A DNA stretch of 64,000 bases from Roseibium sp. MMSF_3412 (GCF_030733265.1 NZ_JASHJI010000018.1:62001-126000), one strand, 5' to 3'. Numbered from the stretch's first letter, positions 52,211-61,503 are shown. A program made the numbers and translations. The notes: generated by a model not told the origin, from the sequence alone.

Positions 52211-54901
52211 ATGCGCAAGACTATTTCGGTAATTCTGTCTTCAGCATTGATTGTGCAGACCGTATTTGTGAATGGCGCGTTTGCCGCGCCGGCGGTAACG
52301 ACCGCCAACGTTAATTTCCGGCAGGGACCGGGCACGGGTTTCGGAACGCTCGGCACCGTGCCGAACGGGACCCAGGTCGAATTGGAAAACTGCGACGACA
52401 CCGGTGCCTGGTGTTCGATCAGCTACAACGGCCAGAACGGGTTTGTGAGCGGGCAGTATCTCCAGCTTTCGGAACCTGAACAGACGACCGGGTGGCCCAG
52501 GTCTTTTGAAACGGACGGCGGCGCGACCCTCGTTCTCTACCAGCCGCAATTTACCGAGTGGACCGACTTCAAGACGCTCAAGGCCCTGGTTGCTGCCGAG
52601 TATATCAAGGACAAGGAAGCCAAGCCGGTCTTCGGCGTGATCGGCGTCAGCGGCAAGACGGTGGCCGATCCGCAAAATGGTGAAGTCGCCGTTAGCGACA
52701 TTCAGGTCACACAGCTGGACTTTTCCTCACTGGATCGGAGTTCTCTGACCGACCTGACGCTTCAGGTCGGCAAGATCATGCCGACCGGGACGATCACGGT
52801 GAAGGAGGACCGGATTACAGCGGGGCTGGCCGAGTACCAGCGCATGGAGGACGTCGAGGGCCTGAATGCGGAAGCCCCGCCGATTTTTGTCGAGACCGAG
52901 CCCTCGATCCTTGTCCAGACCGAAGGCGCACCGATCCTGGCACCCGTGAAGGGGGATCAGGGCCTGAGCTTCGTGGTCAACACCAACTGGGACATTATGA
53001 AGGTCGACGACACGGGAGAGTTTTTCCTGCGCGATGAAAAGTCGTGGCTCTCCACCAAGGACGTTTCCAGCGGCTGGCAGCCGGTGACGGATCTCCCGGA
53101 CCTGATCAACAACCTTCCCGATGACGACAACTGGTCCGAAACCCGAGCGGCGATCCCGCCCGAACCCTTCGCCGACAACAAGCCGCCGAAAATCGTCTAT
53201 TCCGACAAACCGGCGGAAATGATCGTTTTCGATGGGGAACCGAAGCTCGAGCCTGTGGGAAGCACCGATCTGGAGTGGGCGTCGAACACGGACAGCGATG
53301 TCTTTTTCCTGAAGTCTACCTCGACCTGGTACATTCTCGTGTCGGGCCGCTGGTTCAAGTCGGGGTCTCTGGACGGCCCTTGGGAGTTCACGACGCCAAG
53401 CCTGCCGTCCGAATTCCAGAACATTCCAGAAGACGCGCCTTACTATTCGGTACTGTCTTCGATCCCCGGAACTTCCGAAGCAGCACAGGCGCGCCTGAAG
53501 GCAAGCATACCGACGACTGCGCGTGTTGAGGTCGGCTCGGTGAGCGCCGACATCGCCTACGCCGGTGACCCGGAGTTTGAACCGATCGAGGGGACTTCGA
53601 TGTCCTATGCGGTCAACACCAACGATCAGGTCATCCAGGTCGGCGCGAAATACTACGTCCTTCAGGATGGCGTCTGGTTCGTCGGCGACAGCCCGGAAGG
53701 CCCGTTTGTCGTGGCAACGGCTGTTCCGGACGAGATCTACACGATCCCGCCGTCGTCTCCCGTCTACAACACCACATATGTACGTGTTTATGAAACGGAA
53801 CCGAATGCGGTCTGGTACGGCTACACGATGGGTTATCTGACCGGGTTCCTGGCCTGGGGCGTCTTTGTCTACGGGTCCGGCTGGTACTACCGTCCCTGGT
53901 ATCGCCCCGGCATTCGCCCGATTTATTTCCCGCGTCCGGTCACCTATGGCATCGGTGCGTTCTACAACCCTGTGCGCGGCACCTTCGGCAGGTATGGCTA
54001 CGCCTACGGCCCAAGGCGCGGCATCGCTGGCGGCGGCATCTACAATCCCCGAACGGGCGGATACATTCGCGGCGCGGCCATCAGCGGCCCGCGCGGCAGT
54101 GCCGGTTTCATCACCGCTTACAATCCCCGGACGGGCAATCGGATCGTGGCCGGCGGCGCACGCGGGATTTACGGCTCCTGGGGCGGTGCGGCCGTCTCCG
54201 GACCGGCCTGGTCCCGCACGCGCGACATTCAGGCGGGCGCGGCCAAACGCTGGAAGGAAGGCGGCGGCGATCTCGGACGGGTCGGAAGCCTGGACCGCAG
54301 GGGCGATGTCTTTGCCGGACGCGATGGTTCCGTCTACCGCCGCGATGGCGAGAACTGGCAGAAGTTCGAGGGCGGGCGCTGGGGCGATGTTGCCGCGCCC
54401 TCACGTGAAAACATCCAGAACCGCCTGGGTGACGTCGGTGCCGGAGCCGCAATCGGTGCCGGGGCAGGCGCGGCCATCGCCAACCGTCCGGCGGGCGACC
54501 GGATTCAGAACCGGCCCAATGCGGGGCAGGGCAACCTGCAGCGGCCCCAGAACCGTCCGGCGGGCGACAGGCCGAATGTAAACCGGCCGGCTGGAGACCG
54601 CCCTGCGGCGCAGCGTCCAAGTACGCAAAGGCCGAGTACACAAAGACCGAGTACGCAAAGGCCTGCCCAGAGACCGTCAACACGTCCGGCGCAGAACACG
54701 CGTCAGGCACCGGCGCATCTCAATCGCGACCGGAAGGCGCGGAATGCGGGCAACAAACAGGTGAACCGGAATCGCAACGTTCAGCGGAACCGTCCGCAGC
54801 AGACACGCCCGCAACGTCAGGCCCGCCCGCAGCAGGCCCGTCCGCAGCGCGGTGGTGGTGGCGGCCAGAAGAGGCGTGGCGGCGGACATCGCAGGCGCTG
54901 A
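52211..54901 (+). CDS. Large exported protein: SH3 domain, three repeats, basic Arg-Pro tail
   Basis: An 896-residue exported protein. A signal peptide (MRKTISVILSSALIVQTVFV) is followed by a bacterial SH3 domain at about 28-88 (VTTANVNFRQGPGTGFGTLG). The centre has three related units of roughly 130 residues, each with a motif like YILVSGRWFKSGSLDGPW or YYVLQDGVWFVGDSPEGPF. Then comes a Gly/Tyr-rich segment with a short hydrophobic stretch, and a C-terminal tail of about 150 residues rich in Arg, Pro and Gln with a QRPST motif repeated several times. It probably binds cell envelope polymers. Function unknown. Confidence 0.82.
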   Translation: MRKTISVILSSALIVQTVFVNGAFAAPAVTTANVNFRQGPGTGFGTLGTVPNGTQVELENCDDTGAWCSISYNGQNGFVSGQYLQLSEPEQTTGWPRSFETDGGATLVLYQPQFTEWTDFKTLKALVAAEYIKDKEAKPVFGVIGVSGKTVADPQNGEVAVSDIQVTQLDFSSLDRSSLTDLTLQVGKIMPTGTITVKEDRITAGLAEYQRMEDVEGLNAEAPPIFVETEPSILVQTEGAPILAPVKGDQGLSFVVNTNWDIMKVDDTGEFFLRDEKSWLSTKDVSSGWQPVTDLPDLINNLPDDDNWSETRAAIPPEPFADNKPPKIVYSDKPAEMIVFDGEPKLEPVGSTDLEWASNTDSDVFFLKSTSTWYILVSGRWFKSGSLDGPWEFTTPSLPSEFQNIPEDAPYYSVLSSIPGTSEAAQARLKASIPTTARVEVGSVSADIAYAGDPEFEPIEGTSMSYAVNTNDQVIQVGAKYYVLQDGVWFVGDSPEGPFVVATAVPDEIYTIPPSSPVYNTTYVRVYETEPNAVWYGYTMGYLTGFLAWGVFVYGSGWYYRPWYRPGIRPIYFPRPVTYGIGAFYNPVRGTFGRYGYAYGPRRGIAGGGIYNPRTGGYIRGAAISGPRGSAGFITAYNPRTGNRIVAGGARGIYGSWGGAAVSGPAWSRTRDIQAGAAKRWKEGGGDLGRVGSLDRRGDVFAGRDGSVYRRDGENWQKFEGGRWGDVAAPSRENIQNRLGDVGAGAAIGAGAGAAIANRPAGDRIQNRPNAGQGNLQRPQNRPAGDRPNVNRPAGDRPAAQRPSTQRPSTQRPSTQRPAQRPSTRPAQNTRQAPAHLNRDRKARNAGNKQVNRNRNVQRNRPQQTRPQRQARPQQARPQRGGGGGQKRRGGGHRRR

Positions 54902-54939
54902 CCGGCGCTGTCCTGGTCACGTACCGGGATTTCGGTCTT

Positions 54940-55401
54940 TCAAAGCGGCAGATCGCGGGCATCCGCGATCGCCTCCATCGTCATGTAGGACGTGACCGTG
55001 TCCAGATCGACCTTCTCGATCAGGCGCTGATAGACCTTGTCGAAGGCATTCATGTCTTCCGCCACGACCTTCAGCATGTAGTCGTAGTCGCCGGCGACGC
55101 GGTAGAAATCGATGACATTCGGGATCGCCGAGACTTCGCGCCGGAAGCTTTCCAGCCAGTCCTTGGAATGATGCCGCGTGCGGATCATCACGAACACCGT
55201 CAGGTTGAGGCCCAGAAGCGCGGGGTCCAGACGGATGGTATGGCTTTTGATCAGGCCGTTTTCGTAAAGCGCCTTCAATCTGCGCCAGCACGCGTTTTGT
55301 GACAGCCCGACGATCTCTGCGAGCTCCCTCTGCGAATGACGGGCGTCTCTTTGCAGCGCGCGAAGGATCGCCCGGTCTATCTGATCGATTTTTTTATACA
55401 T
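54940..55401 (-). CDS. Lrp/AsnC family transcriptional regulator
   Basis: A 153-residue regulator. The N-terminal HTH reads HSQRELAEIVGLSQNACWRR followed by LKALYENGLI. The C-terminal RAM domain includes VAGDYDYMLKVVAEDMNAFD. Such proteins sense amino acids. It diverges from the class V aminotransferase gene with a 105-base AT-rich spacer and probably regulates it. Confidence 0.93.
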   Translation of the reverse strand: MYKKIDQIDRAILRALQRDARHSQRELAEIVGLSQNACWRRLKALYENGLIKSHTIRLDPALLGLNLTVFVMIRTRHHSKDWLESFRREVSAIPNVIDFYRVAGDYDYMLKVVAEDMNAFDKVYQRLIEKVDLDTVTSYMTMEAIADARDLPL

Positions 55402-55506
55402 TTTAGATCAATTGACACAATTCTTCATATCTTTCAAAGAAAACTTGTGAAGTTTCCTCATCGGAAAAGGTCATATGATTGCGTCAGCAGAAGAATGGAG
55501 CAGCAA

Positions 55507-56973
55507 ATGACCCACAAGACCGGAACGGCAATCGATCATTTCAGGGCCTCTTTGGAGACACCGGATGTCGTCGGAAAGCTGCGGGCAGGGCTGATCGGGG
55601 AGGGCGTCGGCATTTCCGGCCCGCTCGGCGAGCGCGAAATGATTTACGCCGACTACGTTGCGTCCGGTCGGGCACTGCGCCAGATCGAGGACTTCGTTCT
55701 GGACGAAGTGCTTCCCGTCTACGCCAACTCTCACACCGAGGCGTCCTATTGCGGCAGTGCCATGACGCGGATGCGCGAAGCCGCGCGCGCGGAAATCGCA
55801 CGCATGTGCGGTGCGGACGGCTCCTACGCGACGATCTTTTGCGGTTCCGGTGCGACAGCCGGTCTCAACAGGCTGGTACATCTGCTCGGCGTGAGCGAAG
55901 CTGTCAGACGGGGAGACAGGCCCCTGGTCCTTCTCGGGCCCTATGAGCACCATTCGGACATTCTGCCCTGGCGCGAAAGCGGTGCGGAGGTCATTGAGAT
56001 CGGTGAAGCCGTGACAGGCGGGCCCGATCTGGAAGACCTGGAGGCAAGGCTGCTTGCCTGCGGCAGGGACAGACTGGTTGTCGGCGCATTTTCGTTGATG
56101 TCCAACGTCACCGGGATCGTGACGGACGATCTCGCCGTAACGCGCCTTCTCAAGAAACATGGTGCCTTGAGTGTCTGGGACTGTGCCGGCTCGGGCCCGT
56201 ATCTTCCGATCGACATGCGATGCGGTACGAATGCGCAAAAGGATGCTGTTGTTGTGTCTCCGCACAAGTTTCTCGGCGGTCCGGCCGCGTCCGGTGTCAT
56301 GATCGTGCGCAAGGACGCCGTGACACGGGATGTGCCGGTCTTCCCGGGCGGCGGCAGTGTTCGCTTCGTTTCACCCTGGGGGCATGACTACACGGCCGAC
56401 CTGTGCGCGCGCGAAGAAGCAGGGACCCCTAACGTGATCGGCGATATCCGGGCCTGCCTGGCCTTTCTGGTCAAGGAAGCCATCGGGCAGGACCTGATGG
56501 ACGCCAAAAATGCCGGCTGGAGAAGCAAGGCGCTCGCGGTCTGGCAGGACAATCCGGCGATCGAGATCATGGGCAACCCGCATGCACGCCATACCCTGCC
56601 GGTCTTTTCCTTCCGGGTTCGTGATCTTGAGCGCGGCGGATACATTCACCAGCAGTTGGTGACCCGGATGCTGTCGGATGCTTACGGTGTCCAGGCGCGG
56701 GGCGGGTGTGCATGCGCCGGGCCCTACGCGCATCGCCTGCTTTCTATCGGTGCGGACGAATCGGATCGGTTGCGCCGGGGCATTCTTGCCGGGGAAGAAC
56801 TGAAGAAGCCGGGATGGACTCGGCTCAATTTTTCCGTTCTGCTCACGGCCGAAAAGGCGGACAGGATCATTGCAGCGGTCGATGAACTTGCACGTGCGCC
56901 TTACCCGCTTGCTGACTGGTATGAATGTGATCAGGAAACGGCGCGTTTCAAGGCGACCAGAACCGCTGCTTGA
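55507..56973 (+). CDS. Class V aminotransferase / cysteine desulfurase-like PLP enzyme
   Basis: A 488-residue PLP enzyme of the NifS/SufS superfamily. YANSHTEASYCGSAMTRMRE and ATIFCGSGATAGLNRLVHLL are N-terminal signatures; the PLP lysine is K254 in VVSPHKFLGGPAA, with the partner aspartate in WDCAGSG. RGGCACAGPYAHRLL has a cysteine where desulfurases carry the catalytic one. It is longer than SufS (about 400). ATG at 55507 has GGAG six bases ahead. The gene runs straight into a class II glutamine amidotransferase gene. It could be a desulfurase, a C-S lyase or an aminotransferase. Confidence 0.85.
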   Translation: MTHKTGTAIDHFRASLETPDVVGKLRAGLIGEGVGISGPLGEREMIYADYVASGRALRQIEDFVLDEVLPVYANSHTEASYCGSAMTRMREAARAEIARMCGADGSYATIFCGSGATAGLNRLVHLLGVSEAVRRGDRPLVLLGPYEHHSDILPWRESGAEVIEIGEAVTGGPDLEDLEARLLACGRDRLVVGAFSLMSNVTGIVTDDLAVTRLLKKHGALSVWDCAGSGPYLPIDMRCGTNAQKDAVVVSPHKFLGGPAASGVMIVRKDAVTRDVPVFPGGGSVRFVSPWGHDYTADLCAREEAGTPNVIGDIRACLAFLVKEAIGQDLMDAKNAGWRSKALAVWQDNPAIEIMGNPHARHTLPVFSFRVRDLERGGYIHQQLVTRMLSDAYGVQARGGCACAGPYAHRLLSIGADESDRLRRGILAGEELKKPGWTRLNFSVLLTAEKADRIIAAVDELARAPYPLADWYECDQETARFKATRTAA

Positions 56974-56988
56974 CGAGGATTAGACAAC

Positions 56989-57774
56989 ATGTGCCGATGG
57001 GCAGCCTGGAGTGGTGCACCGAGATATCTGGAAGAGGTCATTTGCGACCCGGCCCACTCGCTGATTGATCAGAGCCGGAACGCGCTGTCCTGCAAGACCG
57101 CCGTCAACGCGGACGGGTTCGGTGTCGCCTGGTATGGCGACCGGGAAACCCCCTGCTTGTACAAGGATGTAAGGCCCGCCTGGTCCGATCCGAACCTGCT
57201 TCAGATCGCGCGGCATATCCGCTCCGGACACTTTCTGGCGCACGTACGCGCTTCAACGGGAACGGCAACCACCCGTGACAACTGCCATCCTTTCACGCAC
57301 GAACGCTGGGCGTTCATGCACAACGGCCAGGTCGGCGGCTACGAGAAGGTCAGGCGTCGCCTCGACAACATGATCCCGGATGACCTTTACCGGCATCGCA
57401 TGGGCGGGACGGACAGCGAATGCCTGTTCCTGATAGCGCTGGCCTATGGGCTGCGCCAGCATCCGCGCGCTGCCATGGCACGTGTGGTCCATGAGGCGGA
57501 AGCCCTGTCACGCTATGCCGGGGAGACGCCCCATATGCGTTTCGCCTCCGCATGGTCGGACGGCAATACGCTTTATGCCGCGCGCTACGCGTCCGACAGG
57601 TTCCCGCCAACGCTCTACTATCGGCAATTCGATGACGGCGTGATGGTCGTTTCAGAACCGCTCGACGAAGCACCCAGCCGCTGGACGGAAGTCCCGCGCG
57701 GGCACATGATCGAGGTGAAGGATGGAAAAGTGCGGCAGGTGGCATTCCTGAGCGAGGAACAACTGGCAGACTGA
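56989..57774 (+). CDS. Class II glutamine amidotransferase (EgtC/DUF3700-like)
   Basis: A 261-residue N-terminal nucleophile hydrolase. It begins MCRWAAWSGAPRYLEE, and Cys2 becomes the nucleophile. Other parts are NADGFGVAWYG, FLAHVRASTGTATTRDNCHP and FMHNGQVGGYEKVR, the glutaminase core. EgtC of ergothioneine synthesis belongs to this family and removes the glutamyl group from the EgtB product. It starts 15 bases after the PLP enzyme gene. The EgtC role is possible but unproven, since egtBD lie about 20 kb away. Confidence 0.88.
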   Translation: MCRWAAWSGAPRYLEEVICDPAHSLIDQSRNALSCKTAVNADGFGVAWYGDRETPCLYKDVRPAWSDPNLLQIARHIRSGHFLAHVRASTGTATTRDNCHPFTHERWAFMHNGQVGGYEKVRRRLDNMIPDDLYRHRMGGTDSECLFLIALAYGLRQHPRAAMARVVHEAEALSRYAGETPHMRFASAWSDGNTLYAARYASDRFPPTLYYRQFDDGVMVVSEPLDEAPSRWTEVPRGHMIEVKDGKVRQVAFLSEEQLAD

Positions 57775-57813
57775 CGCTCCCTTGACCTGCGCTACAACAC
57801 TCCGGCGCAGCCG

Positions 57814-58179
57814 TCAGCTTTCAATCCAGTGCCAGGCCGTTTCGATTTCTTCCCTGGAATAGTGCATCTCCTCGATGCCGACCGCCTTTGCAAACAAAGA
57901 ATCGACCGCGACGAGCGCCGCAAGCACCCTGCTGTCGGCAACGATGGCGACTTTCCGCAAGTGTCCCATATGGGTCAGCATCCACTTGATATCGGAGGTC
58001 GCGGCCTCGAATGAAATGCTCACCTGATCTCCAAGCACGACCAGAATGCTGATCTTGTCATGCTCCGCGATCAGCTCTTCGGCCCTTGCGGTCAGTTCCT
58101 GTTCCTGGCTTAGCTCGAGTTTGCCGGAGATCTCGACGCCGAGAACGGGACCGTTGCTGCGCGGGAGGATCTTGTACAT
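57814..58179 (-). CDS. STAS/SpoIIAA-like protein
   Basis: A 121-residue protein of the SpoIIAA-like (DUF3478) family. It starts MYKILPRSNGPVLGVEISGK and has SILVVLGDQVSISFEAATSD and HLRKVAIVADSRVLAALVAV. Proteins of this family have a STAS-like fold; some are thought to bind lipids or partners. It is an isolated gene. Confidence 0.82.
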   Translation of the reverse strand: MYKILPRSNGPVLGVEISGKLELSQEQELTARAEELIAEHDKISILVVLGDQVSISFEAATSDIKWMLTHMGHLRKVAIVADSRVLAALVAVDSLFAKAVGIEEMHYSREEIETAWHWIES

Positions 58180-58273
58180 CTGGATCGTCCTTGAACCGGT
58201 GATAGTCTTCCAGACCCTAAAACACCCGTTTCATGCTGTTCAAGGGCACGTGGCCGAAAGGCGCTCAGCCGTT

Positions 58274-58894
58274 TCAGTCTTGAGCTTCGGAAAGGAGCAC
58301 GCGTGTCTGGTTATCAACGACCTCCCGGATTTGCCGCGTCAGCGGAAACTGGTCCGTTCTTGATGTCCCGTAGGTCAGGTTGAAGCCGTGAAATTCGGCG
58401 CTTTGCGGCGGCATCAAATGGTGCTGCAGGATCGTTTCCAGCTTGTCGAACGCCTTCGCCAGTCTGGCCTCGGCGGTACTGGCCCCGGCATACTCGTCCC
58501 AAAGGCTGAGAAGATCCTTGGCGATGTCTTCGGCAAGACCGGCGCACAGGGTCTGGAAATCCTGCCGCTCGCGCGTTTCGCGGTCGTCACCGTCCTGCTG
58601 CAGCGGTGCCGGGATGTCGCCGGAAATCGCCTCGCCGAGATCGTGCACCACGCACAGTTTCACAAGCTTGAGCAGGTCGATCCCCTCCAGTTCCTTCTGA
58701 AACAGGAGCACCATGAGCGTCAGCCGCCAGCTGTGTTCGGCCGTGCTTTCCGGCCGTCCCTTGCGTGTCGAGCCCGAGCGGATCGTATCCTTCAGGCGTT
58801 CGGCTTCCTGAAGAAAGGTCAGGATACCTGCGAGCCTTTGCGGTTCCATCGTGTCTGCCGGGTGTTTTGAAGCGTCATCTGTCATGCCGGACAT
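58274..58894 (-). CDS. HD-domain phosphohydrolase (YfbR/HDDC2-like)
   Basis: A 206-residue HD-domain protein. Metal-binding residues appear as RPESTAEHSWRLTLMVLLFQ and LVKLCVVHDLGEAISGDIPA, the HD pair being VHDLGE. The N-terminal MEPQRLAGILTFLQEAERLK is typical of HDDC2/YfbR 5'-deoxynucleotidases. Several in-frame Met codons exist; 58894 is used but 58885 is equally possible. It ends one of the leftward single genes after the XRE regulator. Confidence 0.82.
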   Translation of the reverse strand: MSGMTDDASKHPADTMEPQRLAGILTFLQEAERLKDTIRSGSTRKGRPESTAEHSWRLTLMVLLFQKELEGIDLLKLVKLCVVHDLGEAISGDIPAPLQQDGDDRETRERQDFQTLCAGLAEDIAKDLLSLWDEYAGASTAEARLAKAFDKLETILQHHLMPPQSAEFHGFNLTYGTSRTDQFPLTRQIREVVDNQTRVLLSEAQD

Positions 58895-58934
58895 CGTAGC
58901 CGGTCGGACCGGGCCGTGCGATGGTCCGAATAAT

Positions 58935-59507
58935 TTATGCGGGCAGGGGAGCTTCGTCCCGGACAAGACGCGCAAAACGCCCGTCCGACAGGGCGAGCCT
59001 TGAAATGCGGATCCGGCTTTCCGGGATGGTCAGTTCCGCAAATTCTGCGCGTTCCGTCAGGTAGACGATGTCAGGACCCAGCGGTTCGAACCAGCCGCTG
59101 TCCTCCAGGCCGTTCTCGGCCACCTTTATGCCCTCCGAAGCAAAGCGCCAGAGCGGCGTGTCGATGAGATCGGCAACGGAAACCCGCCAGTCCTTCGTGC
59201 GGGCCGGTGAGGCGGCAAGCAACCTGTGTGTCAGGTCGCAAACGAGATGTACCGGTGTTGCCGCCTGCGTGACAAGATCCAGCAGAGCACGGTCCGAAGC
59301 CGTTTCGGGCCGCGCGCGCAGCAGTTGCGTGATTTTTTGCCGGTCGAATGCGTCAGGTTCTGCCTGTCCGCTTTCCCAGCGCGAGATCCTGCTCTGCGAA
59401 ACGCCGAGATCCCGGGCAAGGGCCTGCTGTTTGACCCTGTTGAGGACACGCCATCTCCTTAAGGAGGGGCCGAGGCTGGAGGCTAGAACGGCGGTTTCGT
59501 TGGTCAT
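58935..59507 (-). CDS. XRE-family helix-turn-helix regulator
   Basis: A 190-residue regulator. The N-terminal HTH is VKQQALARDLGVSQSRISRW followed by ESGQAEPDAFDR. The C-terminal domain (about residues 75-185) contains HLVCDLTHRLLAASPARTKD and is PAS-like in character. It lies 40 bases ahead of the HD-domain gene on the same strand. Confidence 0.87.
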   Translation of the reverse strand: MTNETAVLASSLGPSLRRWRVLNRVKQQALARDLGVSQSRISRWESGQAEPDAFDRQKITQLLRARPETASDRALLDLVTQAATPVHLVCDLTHRLLAASPARTKDWRVSVADLIDTPLWRFASEGIKVAENGLEDSGWFEPLGPDIVYLTERAEFAELTIPESRIRISRLALSDGRFARLVRDEAPLPA

Positions 59508-59558
59508 TTCGGGAGTTTACAGCGGCTTGCTTCAAAGGTGGAGTGACAATCGCAAATG

Positions 59559-59969
59559 TCAATCTGACTTGAAGGCCCGGCTGGAAACCTGAAGTGCGTT
59601 GCCATCCGGGTCCTTTGAATTTGAAAACTCGTATCCGTCTGCCTTGTGGATAGTGCCGAACTTGAGGCCTTTTTTCGCCGCCTGTTCGCGAAATGCGGAA
59701 ACATCTCTCACATCAAAGACCAGCTTGACGGCGACCTGACCCAGTTTTTGCGCCTTCCCGGCCTTGTGGAGCAACAGGTGCACGCCACCGTTTTCCGGAA
59801 CGAGTTCGGTAATCCGGTCCGTCGGTGTCGTCTGCACCTTGAAGCCGAAGAAAAACGCATAAAACGAGGCGCTGATGTCGACATCGCGCACGTACAGGAT
59901 GATCCGGTTCAGCCCCGCGGACACACTGATGTTGGTGCATCCGGTTTCGGTGAAGTCGATTTCGCTCAT
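59559..59969 (-). CDS. VOC-family (glyoxalase/dioxygenase superfamily) protein
   Basis: A 136-residue protein with the VOC fold. LNRIILYVRDVDISASFYAF opens it, and YEFSNSKDPDGNALQVSSR closes it, with E/H-type metal positions only partly kept. Small VOC proteins bind or isomerise small metabolites or confer antibiotic resistance. ATG overlaps the stop of the GFA gene (ATGA), so the two are co-translated. Confidence 0.82.
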   Translation of the reverse strand: MSEIDFTETGCTNISVSAGLNRIILYVRDVDISASFYAFFFGFKVQTTPTDRITELVPENGGVHLLLHKAGKAQKLGQVAVKLVFDVRDVSAFREQAAKKGLKFGTIHKADGYEFSNSKDPDGNALQVSSRAFKSD

Positions 59970-60403
59970 TTCCTGAGTTCGCCCTGTGTGAACGCGATGG
60001 ACGGATCGGACGAGTGCTCGATGCCTTCAATCCCGATCTCCACCCACGGATGCTTGCGATGCTCGTAGACCGAAAACCGGGGAGGGGGAAAGTCCGGGTC
60101 GGCAAACGCTCCGACCGGTATGGCGGTCACACCCGGCCACCCTTCGATGACAAAGGCAAGCGTCGACCCGCAGACCGGGCAGAAGCGATAGGTGGCGACA
60201 TGGCCGCTGTCACAGTCACGGTGCCATTCGTTGAAGTCTCCGGTAAGCCGGACATTTTCATCGCGCCAGCGCGCCTGCACCCCGAAAACGCTTCCGGTCC
60301 GCTTCTGACACTCCAGGCAATGGCAGGCAGAAACCCGCACGGGCTCGCCCCTGCATTCTGCGCTGAGCTGTCCGCACCTGCATGTGGCCGTTCGTGTGCG
60401 CAT
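59966..60403 (-). CDS. GFA family zinc-binding protein
   Basis: A 145-residue protein of the glutathione-dependent formaldehyde-activating (Gfa/CENP-V) family. Zinc ligands appear in TCRCGQLSAEC, SACHCLECQKRTGS and RFCPVCGSTLAF. ATG at 60403 has GGAGGCACAAAT directly before it; a longer frame has no support. The family is linked to glutathione-thiol chemistry but most members have no proven activity. It precedes the VOC gene with an ATGA overlap. Confidence 0.88.
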   Translation of the reverse strand: MRTRTATCRCGQLSAECRGEPVRVSACHCLECQKRTGSVFGVQARWRDENVRLTGDFNEWHRDCDSGHVATYRFCPVCGSTLAFVIEGWPGVTAIPVGAFADPDFPPPRFSVYEHRKHPWVEIGIEGIEHSSDPSIAFTQGELRK

Positions 60404-60482
60404 ATTTGTGCCTCCGTTGCGGTTTGCCGTGAAGCAAAGCACCGGCAGGCGAAGTGCACAATAGCGCTCGCGTGGAAGAGAC

Positions 60483-61109
60483 CTATCGATATTTTTCAAT
60501 AAACGCGTCGATGGGAAGTTCCCGGAAGTCGGGCAGGCGCTCCTTCAGCTGATCGTGGGACCAGTCCCACCAGCAGATATCCATCAGTGCCTGCTCCTGT
60601 TTTTCGCTGAATCGGCGCTTTATCGGCTTGGCGGCAACTCCGCCGACAACCGTATAGGGGGCAACGTCCTTGGAGACGACGGCACCTGCGGCAATGATCG
60701 CCCCGGTCCCGATCGTGACACCGGCGAGCACGGTCGCGTTGTGCCCGATCCACACATCATGCCCGATCGTTACCCAGTCATCCTTGCGCCACTGAAAAAA
60801 ATCGGCATCGTCCCCGCCCAGTTCGTAGGCGGCCGCCCGGTAGGTGAAATGGTGCTGGGACGCCCGCCAGGTTGCGTGATTGCCCGGGTTGATGCGTACG
60901 CGCCGCGCGATCGAACAGAACTTTCCGATGCTCGCCCAGACCACGTCACCCTCCTGAACGATATAGGAATAGTCGTCCATCCGGCTTTCGCGCATTTCGG
61001 TCCGCGCCCCGACTTCCGTCCAGATCCCGAGTTCGCAATTCAGCACACTGGCTTCCGGATGAATATTGGGGGCTTCGGTCAGGCTGGGCATTTGGGTTGG
61101 CGCGGGCAT
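60483..61109 (-). CDS. Hexapeptide-repeat acetyltransferase of the phosphonate locus
   Basis: A 208-residue left-handed beta-helix transferase. Hexapeptide repeats run through the middle, e.g. VWIGHNATVLAGVTIGTGAI and IAAGAVVSKDVAPYTVVGGV, followed by AKPIKRRFSEKQEQALMDIC. It resembles a subgroup (TIGR03308-like) found in phosphonate operons. ATG at 61109 has GGAG ahead. It diverges from phnC and shares the promoter region with the Pho box. The acceptor substrate is unknown. Confidence 0.82.
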   Translation of the reverse strand: MPAPTQMPSLTEAPNIHPEASVLNCELGIWTEVGARTEMRESRMDDYSYIVQEGDVVWASIGKFCSIARRVRINPGNHATWRASQHHFTYRAAAYELGGDDADFFQWRKDDWVTIGHDVWIGHNATVLAGVTIGTGAIIAAGAVVSKDVAPYTVVGGVAAKPIKRRFSEKQEQALMDICWWDWSHDQLKERLPDFRELPIDAFIEKYR

Positions 61110-61503
61110 CTGGTCTCCGTCTGGTTCGATCACTACGGGCTGTGTTTCTAGCGGGCTGAGGCGCGCTGCACGTGAATTTTTGATGACAATGCCATGACGA
61201 ATTCCACAAGCTGCAAGGCAGGGACACGGCGGAAAACATCCAATGCCCGATATTGAAGCGGCGGCAAGGAAGCCGCATTGCCTCAAAAACAGGCGTCGTG
61301 CAAATGCGGCCCCAACAGACGAACGCCCGAAAGCGCAACGGAAAAAAACATTACCCGACTAAGTCATGGTTGAGGTGAATGCCTCCATGTCATTGAAAAG
61401 ACATAAATACTTAGCCTGAACGTCAAAAACCTGTCATCTGACTGTAATCGACCGATGGCTCTTTCCCCCTGGCGCTAAGCAATTTAACGGACAGGGCTGT
61501 CGG
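61110..61503. other. Divergent phosphonate promoter region
   Basis: This 394-base spacer between the acetyltransferase gene and phnC holds a clear Pho box (61431-61448). It is AT-rich around 61335-61425. No gene is supported. Confidence 0.6.
61431..61448 (+). promoter_or_regulatory. Pho box (PhoB binding site)
   Basis: CTGTCAT at 61431-61437 and CTGTAAT at 61442-61448, separated by four bases, give the 18-base Pho box with one change from CTGTCAT-N4-CTGTCAT. A weaker third unit (ACGTCAA) lies eleven bases upstream at 61420. It is 56 bases before phnC, so the operon should be induced by phosphate starvation. Confidence 0.8.
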
